From Rhodosporidiobolus odoratus (Eukaryota; Basidiomycota; Microbotryomycetes; Sporidiobolales; Sporidiobolaceae): 64,000 nt of DNA. Every line of letters starts with the position of its first letter. Positions within the stretch are counted from its first letter, which is position 1. The stretch spans positions 124,001 through 188,000 of the forward strand of contig JAOANU010000018.1 in assembly GCA_034387635.1 (NCBI GenBank). Direction: 5' to 3'. The position numbers and the translations under genes are program-made. A model generated the notes under the pieces. It saw only the letters and a program-made list of their open reading frames with translations. It did no database searches and had not been told where the DNA came from. Positions 1-12,096 of this stretch are shown here, piece after piece.

Positions 1-647
1 AGATGATGCGGCGGTGCAAGGGCCAGCCTTCTGACATGGACACGCCAGCGCCGTACCGAGTGCCAAGAGCGAGGGGTGTTTCGGCAGAAAGCGAGTCGAG
101 TAATGGTTGAATGGCGGAAGGAGGGTGCTGTAAGAGGGAGAAAACGTCAATTCCGCCTGTCACACGACGTAAAAGGGCCGGACGAGCGCACTTGCAGGTC
201 TGCGTCCATGACTACCATCTTTTGACCCCTTGCCCGCTCGAAACCCCTCAACACTGCTGAACTCAACCCTTTCTCGTCCGTCCTGACGAGCAGTTCGACA
301 TTGTACCCCTCGTCCTTCTTCAGCCGCTCGCATTCCTCATCTGTTCCATCCCTGCTGTTGTCGTCGACTATAAGGATCTCTGTGCCGGCTGGATCACGGA
401 CGGCGGCAAAGACTGCCTGTACAAGTGGGGCAATGTTCTCTCGTTCGTGATAAGCGGGTACGATGATTGAGCTGTGTATAGGGCGGTCGGGTGTTTGCTG
501 TGGTGGTGTGTAGCGAGGTGATGCTTTCGGATCGTATAGAGTTGACGAAGAGCGGAGGAAGATGAGAGAGATGAGGAAGGTGGTGACGAAGGTGATGGCT
601 TGAGCTGGCCAGGATGAGAGCGGTCCTGCTTGTGAGCGCCACCGCAT
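1..647 (-). CDS. DPM1: Dolichol-phosphate mannosyltransferase, N-terminal part (cut by window start)
   Basis: GT2-family enzyme that transfers mannose from GDP-mannose to dolichyl phosphate at the ER for N-glycans, O-mannose and GPI anchors. Exon 1 is 647-192, an intron follows at 191-128 (donor GTGCGC, acceptor TTACAG), and exon 2 runs from 127 off the left edge. Visible family blocks are SIIVPAYHERENIAPLV, ILIVDDNSRDGTDEE, the KGLSSAVLRGFERARG region and MVVMDADLQ joined across the intron to HPPSAIQPLLD, then a GTRYGAG block. The DAD of MDADLQ is the expected metal/nucleotide-sugar site. An N-terminal hydrophobic stretch (about residues 16-33, ending FLISLIFLRS) precedes the catalytic domain. 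No other Met lies before the domain, so 647 is the likely start unless an upstream exon exists. The C-terminus is outside the window. Confidence 0.86.
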
Positions 648-1860
648 GACTGGTACGGGCTGCTGTCTGGCGTCCGGTAAGAGACGAGAGTAATTGGAAG
701 GCAGCCAAAATGAGCGAGGAGCGTTCTCTTACACCGTCAAACTGCGCTCTACAGGCTATACGCATCAACGGGGGGTCGTGACAAACATCCTCGCTGTCTG
801 TGACACCCCCGTATGCTGTCACAAATCCCCGTCGAAGTGCTGCGGACTTCTTTCATCTTCACTCCTTTCTCCTCTTCATACCTCTTGCACCGCTCGTACC
901 GCCTTCAGTGCGCGGGCGAAGCGACCTAGATTTTCTGCTGCACGTCTCGTAAGCGCCACTCGCGCCTTGCCGCTCTGACCGGACGCCGGCTCCGTCGCTC
1001 CGGCCAAGAAAAGGCTTTCGACACGTACGAACGGTGTCATCCTGCCTTGCAACTCGCATATAGTGCCATCAGTCTAGATCCCTCAAGTGACCGCAGTCGG
1101 CTCATGCTGGCCGCATTGGGCTACAGAGGAGGGCCCGCTTACTTGCTGGCTTCAAGCTTTTCTTCTGGCTGCAGTTCAGAGCTCGACAGGTTGAACGGAG
1201 CGCTCCTGCGCCACCGCCACGTGTTGGGGGGCTTGTAAAAGCGCGGATCCACATCCGTCATCCGCGACCCTGAGGATACCTAGGACAACGGAGAAGCATG
1301 CTGAGAACCGTTTGGACCCGTCCGTCTGCGTTCTCGATTCTCGGCTCGCATCCTCCCAGCTCTAGCACCGCTCTGTGCCGCCTCTGGACATCACCCTACC
1401 GCCCTGCCCAGGAAGGGGGTCAACAGAAGAGTTGCCGAAGACGCTGAGACTCGACAACACTGGATTGTCCGGATCCTGTCTCTCTGCGAACCGCCGTAGG
1501 GGACTGCCTGTCAATTTCTTCCTCCGCCTCTGCCATACCTGAGATCACGAGTGAGCGGTGGGGCTATCCGAAGGCTAGGTGTCCGCCTGCGATTCAAGGC
1601 TAATCATTCACCTTGTCTTGCATCGTGGCTTCACCCTTTCCTTGCCTCGTCAATGCGGACCAAAGCCGGTTGACAAGCACTGCACGATCAACTCTGGCAC
1701 TCGAATCTCAGGCGAGGAGGGGCTCATGGTCGTCCGCTTAGCTGAGAGATAGTCAGCAAAAGTCGCATTTGAGAAGGCCAAGCCCGATCGACTTGGTTGC
1801 ACTACCACTCCGCCGCGCGAGACTCGCCGCGTCCGATGACTGGGCCGTCCTCAGTGACAA
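648..1860. other. Intergenic, no gene seen
   Basis: This stretch lies between the start of the mannosyltransferase and the end of the acyltransferase. Short open frames exist on both strands, but none has recognisable domains or a consistent splice pattern. It presumably holds the 5' flank of DPM1. I see no tRNA-like box pair or repeat. Confidence 0.5.
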
Positions 1861-3494
1861 CTATTGCTCCTTCACCCCATACCTAGCCTCAAGCGCCTTC
1901 ACCTCCTCCACCAAACTCTCCCACCTCGACCTCCTCATAACCCCGCTGACTAGTACCCCATCCTTTCCGACTTGCTGAAACGGCAAGACATGATCCATAC
2001 TGATCGGCATGATACCGGGAAAGTAGAACGCAATCAGAGGCAGGTCCTCCCCATCTGGCCCCGGGAAAGACAACCCAGAAAGATTGGCGACGGTTTGGTT
2101 TGACATGATCCACCTTGTCGTGTAAGATCCGCTGCCGAAGAAGCGTCGGACGAGGGGTGGGAGTTCGGGCCAGTCACGGTAGGGAAGGTAGGTCGTATTT
2201 GAGCGGGTTAGCTTGAGCCAAGTGGCTCGGAGCATGGGGAGGTTGCGATAGGCCGCGATGCCGCGGCGGAAGTGGAGGGCAATGCTTGACAACGGAGCGG
2301 AGACGAGCTCAGCTATCGAGAGGGGAGTGCTGGGCGTGAGCTGGTAGGGAAGGGCGAGGTTGTGCGGGTAGCGAGAAAAGGAGCCGGTAGCGGCGGCATC
2401 GGGGTACGAGTCGAGGAGAGATCGGGCGCAGTAGACGGGTGAGAGACTGACTGAGTTTAGCGTACTTCCCTCGCGGGAATGGGCGGACTGGCAAGAGAGC
2501 AAAGGTGAGCCTGTGTCGGCAAGACGGGTAAAAGAGGGGGACTCACTCTGAGCAACCACGCCGAGAAGATGTCCCCGGTGCTGACATACTCTTCCCCGTG
2601 CGTCTCTTTCTGTACGTCCTTCTTGACCTCCTGCGCCAGCGCGTCAATCAACTCCTGCCTGATGAACAAGTAGCGTTGCTCGAACCGCCCCCACAGTTTC
2701 TCCCAGACAAGCGCTGTGAAGAAGCGGAAGAGGGCGCCAACGGAGCTTGCAGGTCTCCAGTCCAGTAGGATCGGTAGACTAGAGTCGACCTTGGCCTCGA
2801 CTTGCTTGTCCTGGGCGATATTGTCGAGCGTGCGAAGCAGCGGATTGTCGCTGAAAAGGGGCGGCGCCTCCCATGCGAGGCCGTGAAGCTCCGCGTTCAA
2901 GGCCTTTATGACGAGACCTATACCGGTACTGTCGAAGATGCCATGTGAAAGGGAGATTCCGGCAGCGTAGACATCGGGGAAAAGGGTGATGTGGATATGA
3001 AGGAGGGGAAGGCATCGCTTTTCGTGTTTGTAGAGGGTGTTGGGCGCTTCGGAAGGGTGGAAGAAGAAGAGGTTGGGCTCAGGTAGGTAGCCGGAACTTC
3101 GGGCAGAGATGGGAGGAAGAGGGTTTTCGAGATCGTTGGCCTCGTGATAAGGACGTGTTTGAGTAGCGGTGGTGAAACCGAAAAGCGAGCGCTCTTTGCT
3201 GGCTTGCTCGATATCGTCCGGGACGTCGACGTGCCATGTCCCGGACTGTTGGAAACAGGAGTCAGTGTGCGAAGGACGGGAAGAAGAAAAGGCTGGCCAG
3301 ACCTTTCTGACCGGAACACCAGCGAGCAGTGGCCACTTGCGCAGCATTCTGTCCGTCGCATCCCTCAACTGATTGACGAACCGGGCGGAATAGTCGTCCT
3401 CAGGCGGCGAGCTCGAGGCCCTCGCTACGACGAAACTTGGAAAGAGAACGATCCGGTCGCATTGCGTGTCAAGCGGCGTCAATCGTACGAGCAT
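1861..3494 (-). CDS. HXXXD-type (BAHD-like) acyltransferase, copy 1
   Basis: Predicted 505-residue acyltransferase of the HXXXD fold, expected to move an acyl group from acyl-CoA to an alcohol or amine; the substrate is unknown. Exons are 3494-3303, 3245-2547 and 2487-1861, with both introns in phase 0. The catalytic motif HGIFD is near residue 165, and YVSTGDIFSAWLL matches the usual strand after the core. The classic plant DFGWG motif is not evident. The start at 3494 (MLVRLTPLD) was chosen because the paralogue at 12097-13765 begins MLLPLTTLD at the same distance from its first intron; both first exons are 192 nt. No signal peptide is obvious, so it is probably cytosolic. Family membership is solid, the reaction is inference. 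Confidence 0.8.
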
Positions 3495-3924
3495 GCCGGG
3501 AAGCTGGGTGACCACACAAGCGTGCGGAGCAGAGCCGGAAGAGGCTGCTACGAAGCGAGCCGGGAGGCGTAAGCAGAAAGTGGGAAAGATCAAGGATAAG
3601 CGGCAGGACCGCGGAAGACGATAGGGGGGGTCCAGAAGGAAGGAAGGCCAATGGAGAGGCTTGACATCTCGAAAGCCCCGTACTGCTGAGACGAGCAGCA
3701 CAGTCGCGCGTGCGAAAGTAAAAGTGGGACGCTGGTCCTGGGAGGCTCGACGAGCGGGAGATGCAAGAAGCGTGGCAGCCCTTGATATACGCTACGTCCT
3801 ACCATGAGCTGGGATGAGGCGGTCAGCATCGTACGTTGCAATAGCTACAAGGGGCGACCAAGTAAAATCAGCATTGGGGCCTCGTAGTTGAAAAGAAAGA
3901 AGAGACTCACATTTCTATTTTCCG
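3495..3924. other. Spacer between BCS1 and acyltransferase 1
   Basis: About 430 nt between two genes transcribed leftward. It holds the 3' flank of BCS1 and the promoter and leader of the acyltransferase. The acyltransferase frame stays open upstream to about 3701, but that extension has no match in the paralogue. Confidence 0.45.
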
Positions 3925-5881
3925 CTAGAACGGACTCGAAGACGCAAACCCCGCCTTATCCTGCTGTCCGCCAGCCGCCCTGAGCTTCGCATCCTCCACC
4001 GCCATCCTCCTCAGCTCCGGCCACTCAGCCACAGCTTTCTTCGCATCATTCCGAATAAAGTGCCCCTGCAACGCCGCCATGCTCACCCTCACTCCGTTCT
4101 TCATACCCTCTTGCACGCCCTGCACAAGCTGCTCACGTAGCTGCTCGTACGCTGCAGTCTCGAGTCCTTCCTCATCGGCGTAGAACCGCGTGAAGAGCTC
4201 GCGGGCTTGGTACGGGGTTGCGTCGTCGATCAGCTCTTTCAGGTCGACTCGGCCGGGGCGAATGAGGGCTGGGTCGAGTTGTTCGAGGTGGTTGGTAGTG
4301 AGGAAGAGGATGCGTTGTGAGGTGGAAGAGGCTACTCCGTCGAGGGCGTTGAGCAGGCCGGAAAAGGTGACGTTCGAGTTGAAGCTGCGCGCAAGCATAC
4401 ACCGTCAGCACAGATATAGCAGAAACCAGGTAGACCTCACGTCGATGGAAGTGATACGAGGATGGGGAAAAAGCAGGAACACGCAGCGCACCCTGCTTCA
4501 CCCGTCTGCTGCCTTTTCGAAAACGCCGCATCTATATCCTCAAGCAACACGACGCTCCGCTCCGGCGCATTCGCCAGCAGATGATTGAGCTTGTCGTCCG
4601 TGAGTCCACGCTCCGAAAGATTGAGGACGCAGATGTTGTAGTCGAGTTCACCAGCAAGAGCTTGAATGAAGGAGGATTTGCCGGAGCCAGGCGGACCGTG
4701 CAGGAGGTAACCTCGACGGTAGGGGATACCTGTAGTAGGAGAGGGGTGAGCACGGACAGGCTGGGGGGGGGGGAGGACAAAGGTGTACCTCTTTCGGAGT
4801 ACCATCGACCCCGACCCATGAACGCCTTGACATCTTCTACAACTCGCTCCTTCACCCCCTCATCTAGCACCACGCTCTCCAGTAGCCGTTTTTCTCGTGG
4901 TCGTCCGAAAGGTCGCCACTCTGCACCCCAAGCAGTGTAAATCACTGTCCGACCAACTTGGGCTTGCTGAGCGAGTTTTCGCGCTTCGTCGAGAAGTCGA
5001 GAGAAGAGGTTGCGATCGCGGGACAGAGTAGTAAGGTGGACTGTCTCCCATGGTGTGCCTGAATTGAGGTCCAGCATATTTGTTGCCCGTTCTCGTTTAA
5101 CCTGCCGGGGAAAGATGAAAAGATGAGAAGGTTCAGCCAGGGAAGAATGCCTTTGTAGCGGAGTAACACACTTGGAACCACGCGTTCTGGTAGCGGAAGT
5201 AATGTGTGCCCGGTCCAGGTACCAAGCTGAACTCGGCCGTCGAGCTGCCATCCTTTCTCTGCTCATACTTGGTTTCCACCGCCAGCTCGTGACTTCGTAT
5301 CCGGCTGGCCAGACCCTCGATACCTCGTAGCGGTCTTTCCGCAAGTTGCGATTGTCGTGCAGACTGCTGCGACATCCATTGGAGGAACCAGAGGTAGGAG
5401 GGGTCTTTGGAGGAGATTTCGAGGGAAACGAGCAGGCGGCGTTGGGCGATGGTGGCGCCGTAAACGGCAGAACGGCGAAGGACCTGAGCACCCACGCCAA
5501 GAGCCTGCGTCGTGAAAGCTTAGTCTCGCGTGCGTATTGCGGCAGGAGATGTTGTTCCGCACCATCAACCCGAAACCGGCGGAAAAGTAAGGACTGAGAA
5601 CCCGACGTCAGCTCCTTCGGCGGCAGTAGACGAGAACGGGAGCACAGAGCGTACTTTGAGTCCAGTGCCTGCTGGAGTAATTTCCTTAGTCCATGTGCCT
5701 CCTCTTTAGCAGCTCCACCAGCTGCTTCCGCCAAGTTTCCAGACAAGTGTTCCGGCGTTACGCTCGGGGTCGCGCTACCAGCTAGTGCTGTCTGGGGCAC
5801 ATTTGAGCTGTCCTGAGCTGCGCTTGGGAATAGCAGAGGCATAGCGAGGACACGAACGGAGCCGAAAGCGAATCGGGCCAA
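3925..5881 (-). CDS. BCS1: Mitochondrial AAA chaperone Bcs1
   Basis: Inner-membrane AAA ATPase that inserts the Rieske iron-sulfur protein into respiratory complex III. Six exons: 5881-5655, 5593-5563, 5504-5172, 5101-4789, 4729-4492 and 4384-3925, giving about 533 residues; all phases agree. Exon 2 is only 31 nt and supplies [11 protein letters not shown], which lines up with human NPYFGAGFGLVG at the transmembrane segment. Other blocks are FVPSPG-like [47 protein letters not shown] (Walker A), [11 protein letters not shown] (Walker B), [14 protein letters not shown] and [19 protein letters not shown]. The N-terminal 75 residues before exon 2 are poorly conserved and rich in Ala/Ser; a second Met at 5842 is an alternative start. 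Confidence 0.95.
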
Positions 5882-6315
5882 ATTTCCGGCACAATTTTAG
5901 CTGCTTTGAGGCGATCTTTGCTGCACATACTACGTTACTCCGGAAGGCTTCTTGGGGAGAGTGGCTCAACTTGGATCGGGGAAAATGTGGGTGACGGATC
6001 GCGCCAAGAAACAAAATGTTCGTTCCCGTCTCTTACCACTCCTGCTCACGGTGTTCTGTACGACAGCCAGAGTCGCAGCAAGACTCTGAACACGGACGTC
6101 GCACCCAGACCGACGCAGTTCCGTCCACTCCATCTACACTCCGTCTGCAGCAGCTGCCGAGTTCGGCTACCCTGGGTTTACAACTAGGTTGAGGTGGACA
6201 AATACTGCACGGACATCGAGGCACTCGCAGTATGTAGTACACGTCTCTCATCCTGCGGCTAGCCTTGCAATGCTGACATTGCACACTTCAGACCATTTCT
6301 TGAAACTCCGTCAAC
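5882..6315. other. Divergent promoter region BCS1 / RTA1-like gene
   Basis: About 430 nt separate two divergently transcribed genes. It must contain both 5' flanks. I see no repeat or RNA gene. Confidence 0.5.
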
Positions 6316-7943
6316 ATGGACAACATCGGGTACAACGGCCCGATCAACGACAACCCGGGCAGTGGAGAGTCATCTATCGTCATCTATGGCTACGTGCCTT
6401 CCGAGTCGTTAGCCGTGAGCATCCTTCTCGCACCCGCTGCGGCGTTCTTCGTGCGCTGAGCCGTTCTGTCCCCCGTAGGTCATGGCGCTCCTTACGTTCG
6501 GCCTAGTCTTCCTGAATCACCTGAGCTGGCTAGCGAAGGATAGGACAACAAGGCTTTTCTACGGACTATTTCTGCTTGGGAGTGTAAGCCGCTCAACCCC
6601 TCGTCGCTTCCCCGTCCATCCGCCAGTCCGGACTCGTGTGCCTGTAGCACTAGCGCGCGCTGTCACGCGTACTCCTGAATCTGACTAACATGGCAACCCC
6701 TACAGTCTTGCGAGATTGTTGGATATTCTTGCCGTTTACAATCGCACTTTTCACCTTACTACGTCAAGTACTTTGTCGTCCAATACTTCTTCATCGTCGT
6801 TGCGCCCGTGTTCTACCAAGCCGGACTGTACATCGCGCTGGCGCAAGCCCTTCGGCGACTCGACCACTACGGATCCACCCTCCTGCGCTTCGAGCCAAAG
6901 ATCCTTGTATGCCTCTCATCCGTCATGTATTCGTCTTCCCTCCCTGACCCTTCCTCGCCGGCTACAGATGTGGGGCATGGTTGTCGCGGACATCGTCACC
7001 ACCACCATTCAGGTTGTCGGCGCTGCGTTGATTGGAGTGGCCGAAAGCGCTAGGTTCTCGTCTTCATCCACCAGCTCGCTGAACTCGGATCAGGCCAACG
7101 ACATTCTTCTTGCCGGACTGAGTGTGCAGGTACGGCAATCTCCGTGCAGGCTACCCACGTGTCATGCCGACTGACTCGCTCTTCTCCCCTCGCAGACCGT
7201 CTCTTTCCTTGCCTTCATTGTGCTCCTCCTACTCTGCATCTTCCGGTCGCAGCGTACCTTCACGGCAAACCACCTCCCGAAGCGGTTCTCCGTCCTCCTT
7301 TTCGTGTCGGCCCTGCTCCTCTTGTTACGGACCACGTTTCGTCTAGCTGAGACTGCTCAAGGTGAGTTTGCCATCCGCGCCTCCTTACCTTACTTCCTTG
7401 TCATTCACTCATTCTGACCACCTGCTCACGGTGATCGCTCGTCCTCTCACAGGTGTTTTTGGCTTCGCCTCTTCGCACGAGGCGCTCTTCGGCACGCTCG
7501 AATTCGCGCCCGTCATCCTTGCCATTTCGATCTGGGCCGCCATGCCCCTCGAAGAAACCCTGCCGGTCGACGTAGACGACGAGCGACGCGACCTAGAGAG
7601 CTCACGAACGCTCTCAATGCGACAAACGAAGAGCGTGCAGCTCGGTCGGGCCAGCAGCCGAGGCAGCAGTTCCCCCCGAAGCGATTCGCGTGATCGAGGG
7701 GACGGCATCGCTGAGCAAGATCTCTCGGCGGGTCCTAGCCCGAGTGGAAGTCTGGACAAGACAGACGAGGAGGATCTGCAGATTTCGACCACTGCGACGG
7801 ATTCGGGACGGGAGAAGCCGGAGAGGCGCAGTAGTCGACACAGCAGCATGCTTAGGACGGGGATGGAGGAGGATTACCCGATGACGCTGGAGAGGACGGA
7901 TTCGCAGCGGAGTCGGATGAGCATGCGGAAGTTGCGGAATTGA
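6316..7943 (+). CDS. RTA1-like seven-helix membrane protein
   Basis: Fungal RTA1 / lipid-translocating exporter family protein of about 407 residues, in the plasma membrane or endomembranes. Family members affect resistance to sterol drugs, toxins and long-chain bases. Exons: 6316-6414, 6479-6583, 6706-6906, 6968-7129, 7196-7361 and 7453-7943, all in phase. Family marks are CEIVGYSCR after the second helix, the APVFYQAGLYIALAQAL helix, the DIVTTTIQVVG segment, the ILLAGLSVQ segment, FRLAETAQG, and SSHEALFGTLEFAPVIL at the last helix. A hydrophilic C-terminal tail of about 130 residues follows, rich in Ser, Arg and acidic residues, with many possible phosphorylation sites. A second, apparently broken member lies at 53650-55313. 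Confidence 0.88.
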
Positions 7944-8367
7944 GGTGACTATGGCGGTTGTACATTCTCCTTTACACACTCTGGCCTGTTGTACAGCCTT
8001 GTTGTACGTATCACTGTATCCCACTCCCCCTCAGTTGGCAGCAGGTGTTGTGACTCTGGGTTGACGTTCCAACCTCGATGCGGTTCGGGGTTTCTTCGCG
8101 GGGCGCTGGCACCGCTTGCTGCTTCTCCTGACCGTCACATCTCCGAGCTCCTCCTCGCCTTCCTTCGCGCTCTGTGTATCCTCACGCAGACAAGCTGCGT
8201 TGGCTGCAGTAGTGTCGCTGATACCGTGCGCTTTTTCTCGTCACTGACCTTCCCAATCTCGCTGATGCCTCCCTTGAGCAGAACTCTCGTTCCCATCACG
8301 CTCCTTACCTTCTGTTCTCGAGAGCACCAGCACTCAGCGCTGGCAGTGTTCGACCGCCTGAGCCACC
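7944..8367. other. Spacer, no gene seen
   Basis: About 420 nt between two rightward genes; it is pyrimidine-rich in its last part, just before the ATG at 8368. It probably combines the 3' end of the RTA1-like gene and the promoter and leader of the next gene. Confidence 0.45.
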
Positions 8368-10210
8368 ATGGGAAACTCGACCATATTCCTCGCGGCCATG
8401 ATCGTCCCTCCTGCCTGCGTCCTCGCCCTCATTCTTTACAGCATTTACTACTACTTCCACTTTCTTCGACCAGCTCGTCTATCACCGACCAGTAACCGCC
8501 ATAGCGTGTCGTCTCCCGTTACGCACCTTCCACCGATGAGCAGCATCGCACAACGCGCGATAAGCTCTTCCCCCTTTCCCCTGTCTCCGACTGTCATCCC
8601 CTCCTACGACCTGCCTCCTAGGAGAGCACCACTTCCTCCTTTCGAAGCGCCACACTCTCAGCCGCCCATTCCACCCACACCTACACCCGCACCTCCACCG
8701 GCAACTTCCCCCGCCGAGTCCCGCTTCCTGATCGCAACCACCATGTCACGTAAAGGTTCACGTGTGCTCACGCGCAACCCGAGCAGTAACAACAGTCACG
8801 GAACTCGGAGTACAGGTGGTACATCGAGCGGGAGAAGCGGGGTTGATGAAGAAACGGGCAGGAAATCGGAGAGAAGGAGAAGCAAGCCGGAAAAGACTAA
8901 GCGGGTCAAGAGGCAGTTTGGGATTGGGGATGGGGACGAGGAGCGTGATCATGATGATACGGTCATCATCGATGTGGTTGCAGGCGCCCGTCCACCTGGG
9001 ATGAGGCGGAGAAACTCGACCTGGTCAGCGGTTGACCTCGAGCAAGTTATGGGCCAGCCTGCGAGGCATTCTCGGACTAGGCCAAACTCTCCTCCAGGCA
9101 TGTCGGCGGTAGCGGCATCTGCGACGCTAAGGCGACCTGCCGCTAAACCGCTTCTAGCGAAGGGAGAAACCCAGCGTGCCGGAGTCGAACATACTCCGAG
9201 CGACGAAAGCGTCGAGACGGCATTCCCCGAGTCTGGGGAGAGCGGGGATATGTTACTACGACGGGCAGAGGAGGCCGAGGTCGAGAATCTTGAGCCTTCG
9301 AGGGAGTGGACGGAAGGGAGAAAAGTTGTGGTCCGCGATCTTCGAAGGGAGCCTACCAACCCGATCCGCCCTGCCGCGTCGGCCATCGACCGTCGGCACT
9401 CGGCTAGAACGGTCTCGTCTTATGACGCTCACTCTGCGGACGAGTTCACCCTTACGGCGGCTTCATCCACCCATGCCTTTTTCAGCACGGCGATTGTTCC
9501 GCTTGCTCCCTACACGCCTTCGCCCGACCGGGACATTCCACCAACCCTGGGTGATACCGGACGCCGTGCTTCCGATCCTGAACTTGTCGGGGCGAGTCTT
9601 ACCCAGCGACCTCAGTTCTTCCAGCACTACCCGACGCACCCGCACCCTTCCCATTCTACTGCGCCCGCGCTAGCAGCGAGATATACTTCTTTTTCAGCGC
9701 CAGAGCATCGAGCGTTCAATGCGTCTACAGCCACCATGGTCACCGCATTGAAAGACTCAGAACACTACGCCGCCTCTTTTTCTTCCGACCAACCGTCTCC
9801 TTTACTCCCGCAACACAGTCGATCGTTGCCTACCACTTCTTCCGCCTCTCCCTGTGCTCCGCCTCCCACACGACCTCGTCGTCGAAACTCGGCCCCTTGG
9901 TTTGCCGAAACCGACGGCAGGATCAGCGAAGAACCGCCCGAGGAGCTGGACGTCGTTCTCGAACGGGATCGAGTCCATAACTCAAGGAGACCAATCAGCT
10001 GGTTTGCAAGGAATACGAGCTCGGGGACTTTGCCGGAAGGGGTTCTTGCGGTGGGGAGGTTTCAGGTGAGGCTGCCTTTTTCTCTCCTCGACAACCTCAC
10101 TTCGTGCCGGCAAGTCGAAAGGGTGCACCTTGACGAGTTCGCGATTCCAGGTCGCCAACCCCGACGAGCACTCCCTCAGAACATCGACTTCATCGGCATC
10201 CTCCATCTAG
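8368..10210 (+). CDS. Ser/Pro/Arg-rich single-pass membrane protein, unknown function
   Basis: I do not recognise this protein. It starts MGNSTIFLAAMIVPPACVLA and runs through one strong membrane helix (about residues 5-30, ending YSIYYYFHFLR), followed by about 550 hydrophilic, low-complexity residues. That arrangement suggests a short outside end and a long cytoplasmic tail. Exon 1 is 8368-10065; an intron with donor GTGAGG and acceptor CCAG gives exon 2 at 10151-10210 (VANPDEHSLRTSTSSASSI). Reading through instead would end at 10296. The tail holds basic runs (ERRRSKPEKTKRVKR), a DDDTVIID-like acidic block, and repeated RRNS phosphosite-like motifs (MRRRNSTW, RPRRRNSAPWF). Length with the intron is 585 residues. 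Confidence 0.65.
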
Positions 10211-10801
10211 CCAACTGTCGCCAACTCCCTGACATTCACCTTCGTTCTTCCCCCTTCTCTGTCCATATCACCATATGTATAGACAGGCCGGCATAGCGGT
10301 CGTAGGCTATGGCTAATAGCAGAGCGATCACTGCAAAACACGATTGCAGCGTAGAATGTCTTGTTCGTCGGTGTTCGTCGGGTCGGAAAAACGGAAACTC
10401 AGGCTGTCGAGGAGACGTCCACAAACATAGCTCTCCTTAGACCCATATCGGGCTGCTCGCTCAAGTAAGACTCTGTGCCTTGTCAGCGACAGTGTACAGC
10501 GGCCTTAGGGCAGCGTGGTGGTGTCAAAATACCCGCTTCGATCTTCCATCGCCGCGGTCCTTTCCTCATCTGCTCCGCCAACTTGCTCCGACCCGCTGCG
10601 TAGCGCCGAACAGCCAGTTCAGACCGTCTTCAGCTTCCCTAGCATCCCGTCGCAGTCGCGCCGGTCCATCCTTCGCTACCTCGTCAAGATTCTCATCAGC
10701 CTCCCCACCCCGTATCAATCTCGACACGGCGCCCTTCAAATACGCCAGAACTACTCTGTCACGCATAGTAACCTACTACTGAGTCACCCTCTAGCCGCAT
10801 C
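10211..10801. other. Intergenic, no gene seen
   Basis: About 590 nt between two rightward genes. No frame has support. It should hold the Asterix-like promoter. Confidence 0.45.
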
Positions 10802-11396
10802 ATGGTCCGCCGCTTCAACCAGTCTGAACCTCGTCGTGCCGACCTTGCCAAGCCATACAAGTATGCCTCGAGCGACTCTTCTTTAGCCGGTGAGCACTGC
10901 AGTCGCTTACCCATCAGGCTATCTTTCTTGAGCGCTGACTCGCCCTCGCGCAGACCTCGCCTGCATGGTCAGCATGGCTTGCTCCGGTCTCGCCATGCTT
11001 ACCCGGTACGTTCCCCATTCTACCTTGGTGCCTTTCCTCGCTACCAGCGCCAACCCTTCTCGTATCCTTGTCACCACAGCTTCGCCATCTGGCCTTGGCT
11101 TGGCGCCCTCTTCGCCATCTCGTCGCTTCTTGGTACCAAGGGTCTCGGAACAAACAGCAAGACTGGCGAGCAGGGAGGCATGCTGAGCGGTAGGTTTGAC
11201 TCCCATCACATCTACGGATTGCAGCACTGAAGATCCTTTCTCACGGTCAGGTTGGACCGCCCTCATGTTTGCCGGCACTTCCTTCTTCTCTCTTTACACC
11301 CCAATCCTGACCGGCAACGCTATCAAGGCGGATGGACTACCATTTGGTTTTAATAAGGGGTTGATCATGGTGCCGAAACAAGCACGATTGTCGTAG
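10802..11396 (+). CDS. Asterix-like (UPF0139) ER membrane protein, PAT-complex subunit family
   Basis: Small membrane protein of 131 residues, homologous to human Asterix (WDR83OS), which acts with CCDC47 in the PAT complex as an intramembrane chaperone for polar helices at the ER translocon. Exons: 10802-10889, 10954-11005, 11080-11189 and 11251-11396; all phases close. The N-terminal EPRRADLAKPYKY matches the human DPRRPNKVLRYKP block. Hydrophobic segments follow: LACMVSMACSGLAML, FAIWPWLGALFAISSLLG and WTALMFAGTSFFSLY. A Gly/Thr/Lys-rich loop (GTKGLGTNSKTGEQGG) separates the last two. A fungal role equal to that of the human protein is inferred from family membership alone. Confidence 0.8.
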
Positions 11397-12096
11397 GCTG
11401 TTTGGTAGAATAGGGACACACCGGGGGAAGCACGGGTTTTTATTCCCATCTTGAAGCTTGACTCGCTTCCCTGCTGGGTTCTTTAGCATACTGACATGCC
11501 AACTGCAAGCTGCCAATCGCTAGTTGGGAAGCACTAGTATAAGCTGAAAGTGCAGGCAGAAGCAGGGAGGAAACGGCGCTCTCCCTTGATGCGCTTGTCT
11601 ACCATGCCCCCGCAATCGCCTCTTTGTCCGTAGCTAATTCGCATTCGCATGCGGTAGACTACGGTACTGCTGCCTCGTTGACCGTGACAAAGGGAGATGT
11701 GGCACTTGACCTTCTCACCTGGGGTTTTCATCCTTTTCTCTCGTTCGGGACTGCGCACTTTCGCGAGCTAGTACCGGTAAGCGGACTACTGGGCGTATCG
11801 GGCACGATGCCACCGAGTCCAGTTCTCAGACTTGTGGGTCGGTGCTTTCCCCCGGTCGGCCCGCAACTTTCGACTACAGTCGTTTCCTTCGACTCGAACT
11901 GCTCGGACGCTGTGTACCACACGAGTCGTGAAGCTCTCCACGAGAAGACAGCTTGACACAGCTCGTGACCTTGCGCTTAGCCTGCCTTCGCGCTTCGGCA
12001 GCTACAGCGTGGAAAAAGGCACTGACAAGGCCCGTCTCTATTTTACTCCCAAGTGACCCAGGATCAATATGACGAGTCTTTTGGGCAAGAATCCGT
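11397..12096. other. Convergent intergenic region, no gene seen
   Basis: About 700 nt between the 3' ends of the Asterix-like gene and acyltransferase 2. An open frame at 11624-11956 has no recognisable features and was not accepted. Confidence 0.45.
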
